A stretch of DNA of 64,000 nucleotides from Trema orientale (taxonomy: Eukaryota; Streptophyta; Magnoliopsida; Rosales; Cannabaceae): assembly GCA_002914845.1 (NCBI GenBank), contig JXTC01000010.1, positions 1,081,280 to 1,145,279 of the forward strand. The letters run 5' to 3'. Position 1 is the first letter of the stretch; each line of letters opens with the position of its first letter. Position numbers and translations under genes: made by a program. Of this stretch, positions 11,508 through 24,552 are shown piece after piece. The notes under the pieces were generated by a model. The model saw only the letters and a list, made by a program, of their open reading frames with translations. It searched no databases and was not told the DNA's origin.

Positions 11508-12025
11508 AAGGGTGAATTGCAAAAAAAAAAAATCACGAAATTTGAGTATTCTGTGCGTAAGTTAGACACTGAAATTTAGACTCTGCAAAATAATACCACG
11601 AGATTAAGAATTCCTGAAAATTAACACCTTAAGTTGACTTTTTGAATAACTTTAATTGATAAAGACAATAATATTCTCAAAATTAAGGAGAATAATAAGG
11701 ACTAGTCTAATTTTACTGGAGAATATTCTAGTTTTTTTTTTGTTACTTAAATTAGTCAAAAAGTCAGTCCAGTCTTGAGTTCATTTTTTGAATAACTTTA
11801 ACTGATAAAAGATAATAATATCCTCAAAATTAAAGAGAATAATAATGACTAATCCTGTTTTAATGGATAATATTCTTATTTTTTTTTGTTACTAAAATTG
11901 GTGAAAAAGTCAGTCCATGATAATTCTTAATACTAGAATATTATTTTAAAGAGTCCAAATTGTAGGGTTTAAATTGTAGAATACTCAAATATGAGAATAT
12001 TTTTTATGTAGTTTAGCCTATGGGA
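11508..12025. mobile_element. MITE with internal tandem repeat
   Basis: The left end (AAATTTGAGTATTCTG, then AGACTCTGCAAAATAATA) is mirrored at the right by the reverse complement of CAAATATGAGAATAT and the GAGTCCAAATTG region, giving long imperfect terminal inverted repeats. Inside, a roughly 130-bp unit beginning TTTTTGAATAACTTTAA is present twice (about 11638 and 11787). Confidence 0.6.
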
Positions 12026-12174
12026 GAATTATACGGTATAGGATCTTAAAAACAATTTTTAAAATTTTTTATTATTCTATAATGGATTCGTAATTTTTAT
12101 AATTGGTTGAGCACTGAGAGTTGTATTGATTGAGCGCTGAGAGTTGTATTGATTGAGCATTATATTGTATAACA

Positions 12175-12236
<62 letters not shown>

Positions 12237-13698
12237 CTAGGTAATTAATTGAGTATTTGAAAATATGTTTATTAAATATAGTAAAACTCTTAATATCACA
12301 ATTTCATGATAATAAAGGAAAGAGCATGTCCAATTCAAAGCTATTTAGCATTCAAATTTATTATTAAATTCACAATGCTCAATGAACTACTTATACATTT
12401 TTCAATATTCTGTTATTTACTTATTTAATATGAGATATTATGGTAGAGTTCACATGTCAAGTGATAAAATAAGAGAATGACAAAGAGAATACTATAATTT
12501 CTTAATTTAAATTTAGTATCAAATTTTAACATTTTACTTATTTCTGTGCATCAATTATAATATTGGCGATAACATCTGCATTCGATCTAACATGTATTAG
12601 AGAATATTTTTTGTGCTTTATAATAAATTATAGCATTAACATATAGATTTGACACTACATTTAGAGATTATTTTATGTTTTGTATTATAAAAAGTGAGAT
12701 ATTTATATTCTAGGAATAATTACATTTTTTTATTTTGTATTTTAATTATTTATTCTGTTTATACCTTTCATTTTGGCTATTATTAAATATCAATGTTTAT
12801 TCTGTTTATACCTTTCATTTTGACTATTATTAATATTGATATTTGAATTTAAACTTGTAATAAGTCTATACCCTTTTAGGGTCAAACATAAATTTTGATT
12901 TTTGAGTTTACCAAAATATCTTTTAAATTTTAAATCCATATGTTTAAAAGTAATTCAAATTTAAAGCTTATACAAAATTAACAATTAAATTAATAAATAT
13001 TATATAAAAAAATTCTTGATTTTTGCGTTTTTTTTTTAAAGTTTAATTTGTTAATATATGTTAGTTTAGCTATTAATTTTAAACTTTAATGACTTTTTAA
13101 ATTATATCTTAAAAATTTTTAAAGGATATTTTAGTAACTTCGATGATCAAAGTGTTTGATTTAGAGAATGTATAAATTTGATGTAAATTCAAAATCTAAA
13201 AAACAATATTGAAAATAGTCAAAATGCAAAAAGTTTAAACTGAAGAAACTACGTAAGGTACAAATCATTCTTATCTATATGACTGATTTTCATCCTAATT
13301 TCATTTGTAGTTAAAAATTTTATATATTATACACGTACGTACATATTTTCTAATTATACAACCAAATATTCAATTATACAACCAAATATCATACTTTTGT
13401 CAAACATACTTAAATTACTATAGTTTGATTCAAATCCCCCTTTCGTAGCTTTTTTTAAAAAAAATTAACCTGACCAAAAAAAAAAACTAGAAAATTAAGA
13501 AAAGAGGTACCAAAAAAAAAAAAAGCATTAAAATTAGGGGAAGGATAAAAGAGGGAGTTCAATCCAATCTCTCCCGGAAGAAATTTGAGCTGGCGTGGCG
13601 CGGTGATTGACATATTGACATAATTAAGACTGTGACAAATCTTTGGAGCTTTCTTGCCGTTTTTTCAAAATCCAAAACTTAAAAAATAAAAAACAAAA
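12026..13698. other. AT-rich spacer upstream of the formin
   Basis: Contains a clean ATT microsatellite of about 20 units at 12175-12235. The rest is very AT-rich, with many T-runs and no open frame of note. The formin promoter should lie at the right-hand end. Confidence 0.6.
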
Positions 13699-13699
13699 T

Positions 13700-13928
13700 T
13701 GATAATTTTCAAACCCACATTTGCCCACTCTTTCTTTCCTTTCCGAGGCCATTTTCTCAGTTGCCAAACACCTTCTCTGTATAGATTTCTCTCGTTCCCT
13801 TTCTGGGTTTTTCTCAATTCGTCAGTTGCTTACGGTAAAGAGCTAAATGAAGAAGAAGAGCCTCATTCGTCGGTCATCGTAGAACGGAGCTTTTATGGTC
13901 CGAACCCATTATTCTCAGCTACATTCCG
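13700..13928 (+). other. Probable 5' UTR exon of the formin
   Basis: A stretch richer in C and T than its surroundings ends in CCG|GTATCT, a usable donor at 13929. A good acceptor, CTTTCAG, ends at 14637, 46 bp before the formin ATG. A 709-bp leader intron is therefore likely. The short open frame here (13699-13956) is not called as protein. Confidence 0.45.
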
Positions 13929-14683
13929 GTATCTCCCACCGCTTTATTTATTTTAAAATTTTTTTATCTATTTTATGCTTTGGATCGTATAAATGGGGTT
14001 TATTGATGAAATAAGGTAAATAATTGTGGAAATAGTACCTGAAAACTTCGTCTTTGAGTTGAAATTTTTGTTGCCCTTGAGTTGTAAATGGTTCAGGGTT
14101 CTGAGTTTTGAGTGATTTCGCTTACAAAAATGGAGAAAATTGAAAAGAATGGAAATGTTGGTTTATCAGTTTTCAATTTCCATCAATCTCTCGGTAGCAA
14201 AACAGAGAGTTAGGCTATATTAACTGATTATAGATAATAATAGTGGAGATTTCTTCTCTGAAAAAAAAAAAGAGAAATCGAAAGTTAGTTATTTATTTAA
14301 ACTAGAAATTTTTTTCTTTCTTAGAATTCATAGAATTCAAAATTTTCAACTGAAGTAAAACACTTTTTTTTTTTTTTTTTTTTTTTTCCCTATAGGCAAA
14401 TTGAAAAATAAAGGAAAAGTTGGTATTGGTTTTGAGTAAAATTTTCCATCTATTCCAAAAGATGCAATGTTTTGTGGTTTAAACTTCTCGTGCAGACATG
14501 GAAATACAATTCCATAAATTTGTTAGTAGCAGAGCAGAGAGTTAGGCTATATTAACCTCCTTGTATGGAACAATGTTGATAATAATTAAACTGTAGGGTA
14601 GAACTCGCTTTTACTGTTCAATTCTTTTCCCTTTCAGGTATTAGCTCATTGGTGAACACCCAGTTGCATTTTGGTTGAGGAAA

Positions 14684-17600
14684 ATGACTCTCCTTAGTAG
14701 ATTCTTTTACAAAAGACCCCCAGATGGGTTACTGGAATTTATTGACAGAGTATATGGTAAGCTTTTATTCTTTAATAAGAAGTCACTGTTGACACATATA
14801 TATATATTTTTGGGGGAGGGGGTTGGTGGGAGGCATGAATGCATACGTCTTTGTTATACATCGGATTATCATTTCTGTGTTTTCATGGCATATGCAGTTT
14901 TTGATTCGTGTTTTTCCACCGAAGTCTTGCCTGAGGGAATGTACCAAATATACTTGCATGAAATCATTACCGAGTTACATGAAGAATTCCCTGACTCATC
15001 CTTCCTTGCATTCAATTTCCGTGAAGGTGAAAAGCGAAGCCAATTTGCTGAAATACTATGTGAATACGATGTTACTGTTATGGACTATCCACGGCAATAC
15101 GAGGGCTGCCCCCTCCTCCCGTTGTCTTTAATTCAGCATTTTCTTCGTGTTTGTGATAATTGGCTTTCACTTGGGAATGAGCAGAATATTATTCTTGTAC
15201 ACTGTGAGAGAGGGGGTTGGCCACTCTTGGCATTCCTCTTAGCTAGTTTTCTGATTTTCAAAAAGATTCACAGTGGCGAACGCAAGACTCTTGAAATTGT
15301 TCATCGAGAAGCTCCCAAAGGTTTCTTGCAGCTACTATCGCCTTTAAACCCGTTGCCATCTCAACTTCGTTATCTTCAGTATGTGACGAGAAGAAATTTA
15401 GCTCCAGAGTGGCCACCTCCTGAGCGAGCTCTGTCTTTAGACTGTGTCATTCTTCGAGCTATTCCAAGCTTTGATTCCCAAAATGGCTGTAGACCAATTA
15501 TTCGTATTTTTGGTAGGAATCTCCTAAGTAAGGGTGGGCTTACGACCCAAATGTTATTCTCTATGTCCAAGAAGAAGACTCTCCGGCACTACCGTCAGGT
15601 GAGGGTTATTTTGTTCTAAATGTTTTATTTACATTTGTTTTTCTACATTCTCTGTTCTCTGCTTTTTCCAGTGTTCATAAACTGCTCTAGTTATGAGTGT
15701 TTGTTTCATTCTTTGTTCAGGCAGACTGCGATGTGATCAAAATTGACATTCAGTGCTTGGTTCAAGGAGATGTTGTACTGGAGTGTGTCCATTTGGACTT
15801 GGATTCAGAAAGAGAAGTTATGATGTTTCGTGTAATGTTCAACACTGCATTCATTCGTTCCAACATATTGATGCTGAACTCTGATAACTTGGACATTCTT
15901 TGGGATTCAAAAGAGCGTTATCCAAAAGGATTCCGGGCAGAGGTAACTAAGTTTTTAAGCATATGCTTGAAATTTAGGTGGAACAAGATGAAAGCTATTG
16001 CTTAAAACTAAGTATGCTTGAAATTCATCAAGCCATATAGAGTTTTACTTGAAGTTATTTTTTAAGGATCACTATTAGCAGTCCATTTGATTAAATAACT
16101 GATTTGATCAGGTATTGTTTGGGGACGTTGAGAGCATTTCTCCACCCAGGGCTCCAACGACAATTTTAAATGGTGAGGAAAAAGGTGGCCTACCCATTGA
16201 AGCTTTTTCGAGGGTTCAAGAACTATTTAATGGTGTTGAGTGGGTTGATAGCAATGATGATGCTGCACTGTGGTTACTTAAACAACTCTCTGTCTTGAGT
16301 GATGTGAAAGAATTGTCAAGGTTTCAAAATAAGACAAGTCTATACTCATCGCCGGGGGACTCAGAAGAAGAAAATAATGCATCTAGTACTGCAGATAGTG
16401 CTGATGAAGGATTTGATTTTGTTTCGAAGACTTCAATAGATTCCACGAAGCCATTGATACCAGATGTAGTTGATTCAATTCCTTCATCATTTGAAAATGA
16501 TGGTGGGAACGATATGCATCTTGCTTTCGATTCACTTGATCAAGTGTTGGTTGAATCTAATCAAACATCGTCTTCGAGTCAAGGATCTCTACATCTTGTA
16601 ACCCCTACTTCGCCTCCTTCTCACCCCTCACCTCTGCAACAACCATTATCTCTGCNNNNNNNNNNNNNNNNNNNNNNNNNNNNNNNNNNNNNNNNNNNNN
16701 NNNNNNNNNNNNNNNNNNNNNNNNNNNNNNNNNNNNNNNNNNNNNNNNNNNNNNNNNNNNNNNNNNNNNNNNNNNNNNNNNNNNNNNNNNNNNNNNNNNN
16801 NNNNNNNNNNNNNNNNNNNNNNNNNNNNNNNNNNNNNNNNNNNNNNNNNNNNNNNNNNNNNNNNNNNNNNNNNNNNNNNNNNNNNNNNNNNNNNNNNNNN
16901 NNNNNNNNNNNNNNNNNNNNNNNNNNNNNNNNNNNNNNNNNNNNNNNNNNNNNNNNNNNNNNNNNNNNNNNNNNNNNNNNNNNNATCTGCTGGTAATACT
17001 ACTAGACCACCACCTCCACCCCCACCTCTACCATCTGCTGGTAATACTACTAGACCATCACCTCTACCTCCACCTCCAACTCCTTCAGGACCTGCAAGAT
17101 CTACTCCGCCACCTCCACCTCTGGCACCAAAACCCCCTAATGCTCCTCTGCCAGCAAGTCATGGTGTTGCGCCATCTCCACCCCCACCACCTGGAGCAAA
17201 GCAATCAAGTGCACCACCACCACCGCCATTGAAAGGAAAAGTTTCTTCTGGGCCAACAGTTCAAGGAAGAGGTCGAGGTGCAAGTGTTGGTGCTAATGCC
17301 CCAAAGAAAACTTCGTTAAAGCCTTTACATTGGGTGAAAGTTACTCGAGCAATGCAAGGGAGTTTATGGGCTGATTCTCAGAAACAAGACAATCAATCAA
17401 GGTGAATTTTGTTAGATACTAGAGTCTGGAAAAAAAAAAAAAATTAGCCCCAAAAAGTGCCTTTTCTAATCTAACATATGAATTCCTCTCTCTCCATGAC
17501 ACTCCTTAAAGTGAACTGGTAGAAACCATTTTGTAATATCACACTATTTCTTTTCCCGCCGTCCTGTTTCTGAATGTAATGCCATTTTGCCTGTGTTATT

Positions 17601-20600
17601 TGCTGTTTGTAATTTACTTAGGGTTTCACATACTTACATTATGGATGTTTTTGTAGGGCTCCTGAAATAGATATATCAGAACTTGAAACTCTATTCTCAG
17701 CTGCATCTGCTCCCGATGGGGGCGGTAACAAGGGTGGAGTTCGACGTGGTCCCAACATTAACAAACCAGAAAAAGTGCAATTGGTGAGCTGTGAAAAACT
17801 TCAACGCAAAAGTGATCTTCCTTTGCGCACAATATTTTAACACTTGGAGTCTAAGACATTTTCACTTCTATAGTCTACCTGAAATTTATTCTTATACGGT
17901 TATACTTGTTTTCTACTGGGATGTAATTTCAAATGAAGTGGAGTGCGGCTTAACCCACGCTGAATCATTTAATTATTGCTTTTGAATTCACTATCTTGTA
18001 AACAAAATAAATCAATCCTCTTTCCTTTTCTTTTTTTCATTCTCTGGATTCCGATTAAGTTTTGCACATTTGATATACCCTATCTTAATCTTAGATCCAT
18101 TCGAAGTCTAGTACAGTAGCCTAATGATCAAAAAGACCCGAACAAGAATAGAGAAAGTGTGAACAAGTGTTGTTGCCAAAAAAATTGCAACTACAGCAAT
18201 AGGATTTTCCGTTACAAACTTTCTTTGGAACTTGTAACTTGGGACCAAATTTGAAAGCACTTTGTGCTGATTGACATATGTCTTAAGTATCAGGATTCCG
18301 TTTTTTCTCTTTACTTTGGAATGAAATATATCTTTTGTGCTGTTGGTTGTTGATTTGTTGTTACGTATCATTAGGGAATTCGAATAATTTTAATCATTGT
18401 ACATTGTGAGAGAGGGGGTTGGCCACTCTTGGCATTCCTCTTAGCTAGTTTCTGATTTTCAAAAAGATTCACAGTGGCGAACGCAAGGCTCTTGAAATTT
18501 TCGTCTTTTCTTCCTTCCTTTTTTTCCTATAAATTTTGCTTTCTTTGTATCTGATTTTAATAGTTGTACCAGTACTCAAGATGGTCCATATGTTTATATG
18601 TCAGGTTGACTTGCGTAGAGCATATAACTGTGAAATTATGCTATCAAAGATCAAAATACCTTTGCCTGATATGATTGTAAGTTATTTTTATCCCTTGTTC
18701 TTGTAATTTTTATATGCAACATTGTGGCAAGTTTTCCTCTCTCAGTTTAAAAAGTTACCTTGTGCGTATCCCATGGCCAAATATGGAATATGAGTTTCAC
18801 AAACTGGTCAGATGTTGATGATTTACCCTAGTCCTATGGACAATCTATGTACGTTGTACAGAAGCTCTGTCCAGAATGGGGTGTCTTTTATCAGAAGAAA
18901 TGCTCAAGTTTTGAGAGTTGATTCTTTTATTTCATTTTTTGTTTTTTATTTTTTTAAAGAAACAGGGACTGATATTAAATACAAACGGTTTTAAAAGATG
19001 ATAAGGTCTCATCTAAGGTTTACAACCAAGTAGACCAATCTCTAAGTAAACCAGTAAAAGACAAATCTTTGAAATCTATAGTATTAAACCACCCAAAGAG
19101 CCATGAAATACTTCACTCGATCCTATAAAGCCTCCAGATTCCCTTCTATATCTGCAAATGCTCTATCACAAGATGCTGTAGCTTCAGCATGGGTAGTGAA
19201 AATTTTTCATTGCAGAAGCCTTGCCAAGACCTCCTACTTATAGCAGGGAATTCCATCTAAACAGATCGTCATTGTGATTGATGATAGTCCCATTACCTTG
19301 GGTCGTGTTTTGGTTTCATTAGCGTCTTTAAATTTTGTTATATATGTCCCTTAATTATTGCTTTATGTTTGCAGAATGCAGTTCTGGCTTTGGATTCTTC
19401 TACTCTAGACATTGATCAGGTTGAGAATCTCATTAAATTCTGTCCGACAAAGGAAGAAATGGAATTGCTGAAGGTTAGCCTTACCTTTCTTCGGTGTTTG
19501 TGTGTGCATGCTACCATCATAAGTGTGGACAAAAATAAAAAATAGCTGTAGTTTCTTGTTTTAGCGATATTTTGTCATTAGTTGCTTACACATATGCTAT
19601 CTTTTCATCCATGTATTTTCTAACATTTTGAAATTTGGAAAAAAATTTCGTGTTTTTTTTTTCCTTGGAAAATCTGAATTTGCATTCAAAGGAAGTCTAT
19701 ATATTTCAAAGGCTCACATGAACAGGAAAATAGTTTCAACAAAAGTAAACACCTGAATGTACACAGACTGCACAGGAATAATCTCATCTGTGCCTATAAT
19801 GCCCCAAGAAAAACATCAAAACAACTCTTTTACACCCCATGTTGTTCTCAATTAAAAAAATAAACAAGTAAAGAAAAAGGAGAAAAGAAATAGATATTTT
19901 TCTTTTAAAATTGTTGAGAGTTTTTTTACCCTGCTTTATGGACAAATAAAAAAAAATCACTAAGAATTTAGGTATACGAAGAAAATAAATGTGAGAAGAC
20001 CAGATATCATTAAACACATGATAGAGACCTAGAGAGCTGGAGGAAAAATGGCTCGCTAAAAGTTAGTCTTAATGGGGATAACAAGGGGACCTACTTTTTG
20101 GTCTATTATCGCATTATGGTTTGAAGTGTTCCCTAATGCAGTTTTCCTATCTTTAGTAATTGCTGTCTTCCGAAGTGCTCAGCTCAAATTTGAGGTCTGA
20201 AATAATGTTCCTTTCATAAAATGAGGAAGAAAAATCGAAGGTTGAATATCTCCAGTGTACAATGTCTTATGTTCGACTAATTTACTAATATTTATTTGTA
20301 ATCAGAATATTAAGGTAACAAAGTGTTTTAAAGTGGGATATATAGGAAAAAGGATTCTTCGGTTTATATGAGCATTGTTTAAATCTTTTTCCAATTTATG
20401 GATACAAGCCTCTGGCTTTATCATATTTGAAGAATATCTAACACAACATCAAGAACTAGTCTGGTAAAAGTAAATTTTCTGCAAGTGTTTCTTTATTATA
20501 TTGTTGAGACCTATTGTTTTTAGCTAATTTCTTTCTTCTATCAGAATTATACAGGTGACAAAGAAAAGCTTGGGAAGTGTGAACAGGTTATTTTTGTCAT

Positions 20601-23600
20601 CATCCATCATCTTTGAATGCAAGCTCATATTCAGATTGATTTCTTGCTAACGATATAGGACTATTGCAGTTTTTCATGGAACTGATGAAGGTTCCTCGAG
20701 TAGAATCCAAGTTGAGAGTGTTTGCTTTTAAAATCACCTTTTCGAGTCAGGTATTTCTAATGTAATTTTGTTTTCCATTTATGTGATTGTCTTGCAATCA
20801 TTATTGATGTCCATTGTTGCTTGACATTGTTCAGGTGGATGATTTAAGGAACAATCTTAATACAATTAACAATGCTGCTAGAGAGGTACCATTTGAACTA
20901 ATTGTAATTAAGCTAGTATGTATAAATGTGCTATTTCCCTGATTCCAAGTGTCTCATTTGTTTGCAGGTGAAAGAATCAGGGAAATTGCGTCAGATAATG
21001 CAGACAATTCTTACACTGGGGAATGCTCTGAATCAAGGCACTGCACGAGGTATCAGACTTCTTTTTGTCTAAAATGACCATTCTCATTCTTTTCACCAGT
21101 TGACATCATATCCTAATTCTTCCCACTTTTCATATTACAGGATCTGCCATAGGGTTCAAATTGGACAGCCTTCTAAAATTGTCTGATACCCGTGCAAGAA
21201 ATAACAAAATGACGTTAATGCATTATTTGTGCAAGGTAGAGATATAAGTTCAGTTTTTCTTTAGGTTGTCTTTACGGTTTCTTCTTTTCTGGAAGACTTT
21301 ATCTACTCTGGTCTGAAAGTTGTATGAATTCATGGTCTTGCAAAGATGTACGGTACATTTGCATTCATGGTTTTACAAAGAAGTATTCTATCTGTGCATG
21401 TCATATTTGAACTAGCATTTTTTGCAGCAGAATTATTTCTTTTGAACTAGCATTTTTGCAGCAGAACTATTTTTCTCCGACCTTTAACAGGTTTGAATAG
21501 TATTCTCTGGAACCATTTCTTGTTGAAAAGAGTTTTACCTATAGTTGCAGCCTTTTTCCTGATTTACAGTTTTGTTGGTTAGCAATCTTGTTTATGCTGT
21601 TGTTACCAATAATTACCGAAATGCGCATTGAAATTTGATTTAAGGCAGTTCATTCGACAACTACCTAGAGAAAAATGAACACAGAAATTAGTCTCCTTCT
21701 CTAATTGTTGTCATTAGTTGCTTACCTCTTCGATAAGATGTAGATTGTCCACAGATAGCTCACACAACAACCTCCCAGACTGAGGAATAGGTACTTGACA
21801 ACATTTTAAATTTAGTTATTAGTGTTGCCACTTGCCAGCCATAACAGAAGTACTTGAAATTTATTCAGACTTGCCATACATCACAGCTGTTGTAATGTTT
21901 CTATCTTAAGTTTCTTTTACTGTAAAAGCTTTATGCAGTTATTAGTATTTTTTTCTTTCCTCTTATCTCCTTTCCATATGTTTGGAGAACACCTTTCTCT
22001 ATCAGTAAATTTGAGCTTCAACAATGGGTTGTTTTCTGGTGTCTACTTTGTTGTTTTTACTGTTGGTAATATCATTTTTAGACGTCGCTTTAGATACCTT
22101 TTTCTGCATTATCTTGGCATTTGTATGCGAAATTAAAGTGATGCCTTGGTGAATTCTTGTCTTGAGCAGCTCCTTGCTGAGAAAATGCCAGAGTTGTTGG
22201 ATTTTGATAAGGATCTTGCTCATTTAGAAGCTGCCTCTAAGGTATGCTGGTTATGTTTGTAGTTTTGGCTTCTGATATTGAGACTTGTTAATAGATCTAC
22301 ATTAAACTACCAAGATTGTCACTTGCTTTTTTGACCTTTACATCAAATTACTAGATTCAATTGAAAGCTTTGGCTGAAGAAATGCAAGCTGTGAGCAAAG
22401 GTCTCGAAAAGGTTGAGTTAGAACTTGCTGCGTCAGAAAATGATGGTGCAATCTCTGTGGGTTTCCAGAAGGTGAGGATTCTTATTTAGAATTTTCCCTT
22501 CCAATTCGATTCATGAAGATAATGCTAATTGTAACAGTCATGATAGACTTGTTTTGCTGTGTCTGTTGATTTGGCAATCCTATTCTGGTGTAATGAAAAT
22601 GCATGTCTTCAGTTTTCATCCTAACACTGGAAGCACAAATATAAAATTTGGATTCTTGTAGTCTGTAGGCATTACCTGTTCTAATGATGTATTGGCCAAG
22701 GAAGTTAATGTGATTTTGTAATTGCACTAGGAGCAGAGTTTATCTTTTAGCTACTGCTAAGAATGTCAGAAGCATCGTGTATACTTACCCAGTGCCGGTT
22801 GGGCACAATATTTAACTTTTCTTTTCATCATCATCTTCTTTCTTTATCTCTTAAATAATGTTAGTTGATCATTTACTCTAGTTTTCCCTCAGTATGTTTT
22901 CTTGCCATCAATGAAACTGTATGTAATCTTGAATCTTGATTTCAATATCTGAATGCATTTGAGAAAAAAGGAAAACCAAAATAGTGCAAGGATGAACTAA
23001 AGCTGCCAAACGTTTATTGTTGCTTAGGATATCTGACCAACATATAGGTGTTTCATGTGAGTTATTGTTTATACTGACCTAACATGAATAACATAAATTT
23101 CTTCTTTTAGGTTCTGAAGAGTTTTCTTGATACTGCTGAAGCTGAAGTACGGTTGCTAATTTCCTTGTACTCTGAAGTGGTGAGTCTATTGTACTGTTAT
23201 TTGTTGGTTTTGCATGTGCTGGTCCATAGTGTTTACACATTTTTGGTTTTCCTATAGGGAAGAAATGCGGATTCATTGTCCCAATACTTTGGGGAGGATC
23301 CAGTTCGGTGTCCTTTTGAACAAGGTATGAATGTTCTTCACATGCAGGCACAGAAAATGAACATTGAGAGGATTTATCCTGTTACAAAATAACGCACATG
23401 TTTCCGAACATCTAGGGTTTATTTTTTTATTTTTTTAGTACTTGCCCTTTGACACATTGACTGATTAAGTAAAGGCAATATTGGTTCACTTTTCTTTACA
23501 TGTTATTTGATGTGTAGAATTTTAAAGAAATGCTAGGCCATCAAATGTTAGGCACTCTCTATTAGGGAGGACACTGATTCGGTAGTCTGTTTCCCTTCTT

Positions 23601-24112
23601 TCCCCCCCCCCCCCCACCCCCTTCTTTTTTGTTTTTTTAATGCCTTTGCCTGCTAGTGGCTTATTTGTGTAACATGTGTAATAAACCTCATTAACTACGT
23701 GTGAATGATAATAATGAAAAGAATCGGCAAAGATATAAAATACGGCCATTCTTTTTTAATAATATTATTTTCTGCTAACCCATGTAAGAGGAGGCTTTGT
23801 TTTAAACAATTTAAGCGAATTGCTGTTCTCAAACATTTGGTTTAACTTTTCTTTAAAACACTTATCAAGCCATTTGATTGAAGCATTTTAACTTTGTACT
23901 TTTGGCTTGCAGTGACACAAATCCTGGCTGTCTTCGTGAAAATGTTCAATAAGTCACGAGATGAGAATGAGAAGCTGGCTGATGCTGAGAAAAAGAAACT
24001 AGAGAAGGAAGCCATGAAAGACCGGATTGTGGCTAATTCATCAGCAAAGAAAGATGAAGATGTCCCTTCTATCTCAGAGGCTATTCTAGGAAAATCAAAA
24101 ATCAAACAATAG
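14684..24112 (+). CDS. Class II formin (PTEN-like, C2, FH1, FH2)
   Basis: A plant class II formin of the AtFH14/18/20 type, which nucleates actin and in some members links actin to microtubules. Seventeen exons fit: 14684-14756, 14898-15598, 15721-15942, 16112-17401 (holding the gap), 17657-17783, 18605-18676, 19375-19473, 20545-20586, 20670-20750, 20835-20885, 20968-21049, 21141-21235, 22170-22241, 22355-22471, 23111-23179, 23258-23324, 23913-24112; frames agree at every junction. Residues about 1-190 form the PTEN-like domain with P-loop HCERGGWP (126-133): the cysteine is kept but the signature arginine is replaced, so catalysis is unlikely. A C2-like region follows to about 340. FH1 is proline-rich. 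FH2 begins at SLKPLHWVKV and holds GNALNQGTARG and GFKLDSLLKLSDTRARNNKM; a charged tail ends the protein. The start ATG precedes TLLSRFFYKRPPD, as in the family. Confidence 0.93.
16656..16984. other. Assembly gap inside FH1
   Basis: A run of 329 undetermined bases. The reading frame before the gap (from 16112) and after it (TCT at 16986) do not agree at the stated length, so the gap length is not exact. The missing part is proline-rich FH1 sequence. Confidence 0.97.
16985..17075 (+). repeat. 48-bp in-frame repeat in FH1
   Basis: A 16-residue unit (SAGNTTRPPPPPPPLP, with variation) starts at 16986 and again at 17034 directly after the gap. The first unit touches the gap, so more copies probably lie inside it. 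Confidence 0.85.
18398..18500 (+). repeat. Copy of formin exon 2 (P-loop region) inside intron 5
   Basis: About 100 bp, starting near TTGTACATTGTGAGAG and ending near CTCTTGAAATT, is almost identical to 15196-15298 of exon 2, which encodes the HCERGGWPLLAFLLASF segment. It differs by a few substitutions and one missing T that breaks the frame. It is in the same orientation, with no splice sites at its edges. Confidence 0.93.
18945..19215 (-). mobile_element. LINE 3' remnant in formin intron 6
   Basis: Shares AAAGATGATAAG, then CATCTA, AGACCAATC and the following low-level match with the 3' part of the LINE remnant at 2480-2740. It lies antisense to the formin. Only the 3' end survives, with no intact protein. 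Confidence 0.65.
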
Positions 24113-24184
24113 TTCTGAAGGCTGCCTGATGCAATTCTAGGAAAATCAAAAAATCAAACAATGGTTCTGAAGGCTGCCTGATGC
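24083..24184 (+). repeat. 51-bp tandem duplication over the formin stop codon
   Basis: ATTCTAGGAAAATCAAAA starts at 24083 and again at 24134. The first copy carries the TAG stop; in the second the same position reads TGG and one A is added. The second copy is 3' UTR. Confidence 0.9.
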
Positions 24185-24488
24185 TGACTGCTGAGTCCTG
24201 AGATAAAGAAACTAAAGAAGGGAAGCCACGAAAGCCTGGAATGCGGATGTCTGCAAGGAAAGATAAGATGGGATTTCAATAAAATGGCATGAAGTGATAT
24301 ATGGCCATCAAGGATCAGTCCAATTCTATGGTCAAATGAATTTAGGCCAACTGCATGGTTTGACACGTAAAATGAAGCCTTTCTGAAGATCAAAATGCTG
24401 TAATATGCCTCCAGGGTAATTTCACTGCTTTTACGTGATTCCAGGTGTACCCCAAAGACTCAATATACTGGCCCCGTGCAAATTTTTC

Positions 24489-24552
24489 TCTTCAAGCTGG
24501 ATCAGTGGTGTGTAGTCTGGTCTTCAAGCTGGAGCAGTGGTGTGTAGTCTGG
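24489..24552 (+). repeat. 32-bp tandem duplication in the formin 3' UTR
   Basis: Two abutting units beginning TCTTCAAGCTGG differ at one base (ATCAG versus AGCAG). Confidence 0.93.

Noticed and set aside
12175..12235. ATT repeat as a possible functional element
   Set aside because: An ordinary plant microsatellite; nothing nearby suggests a role.
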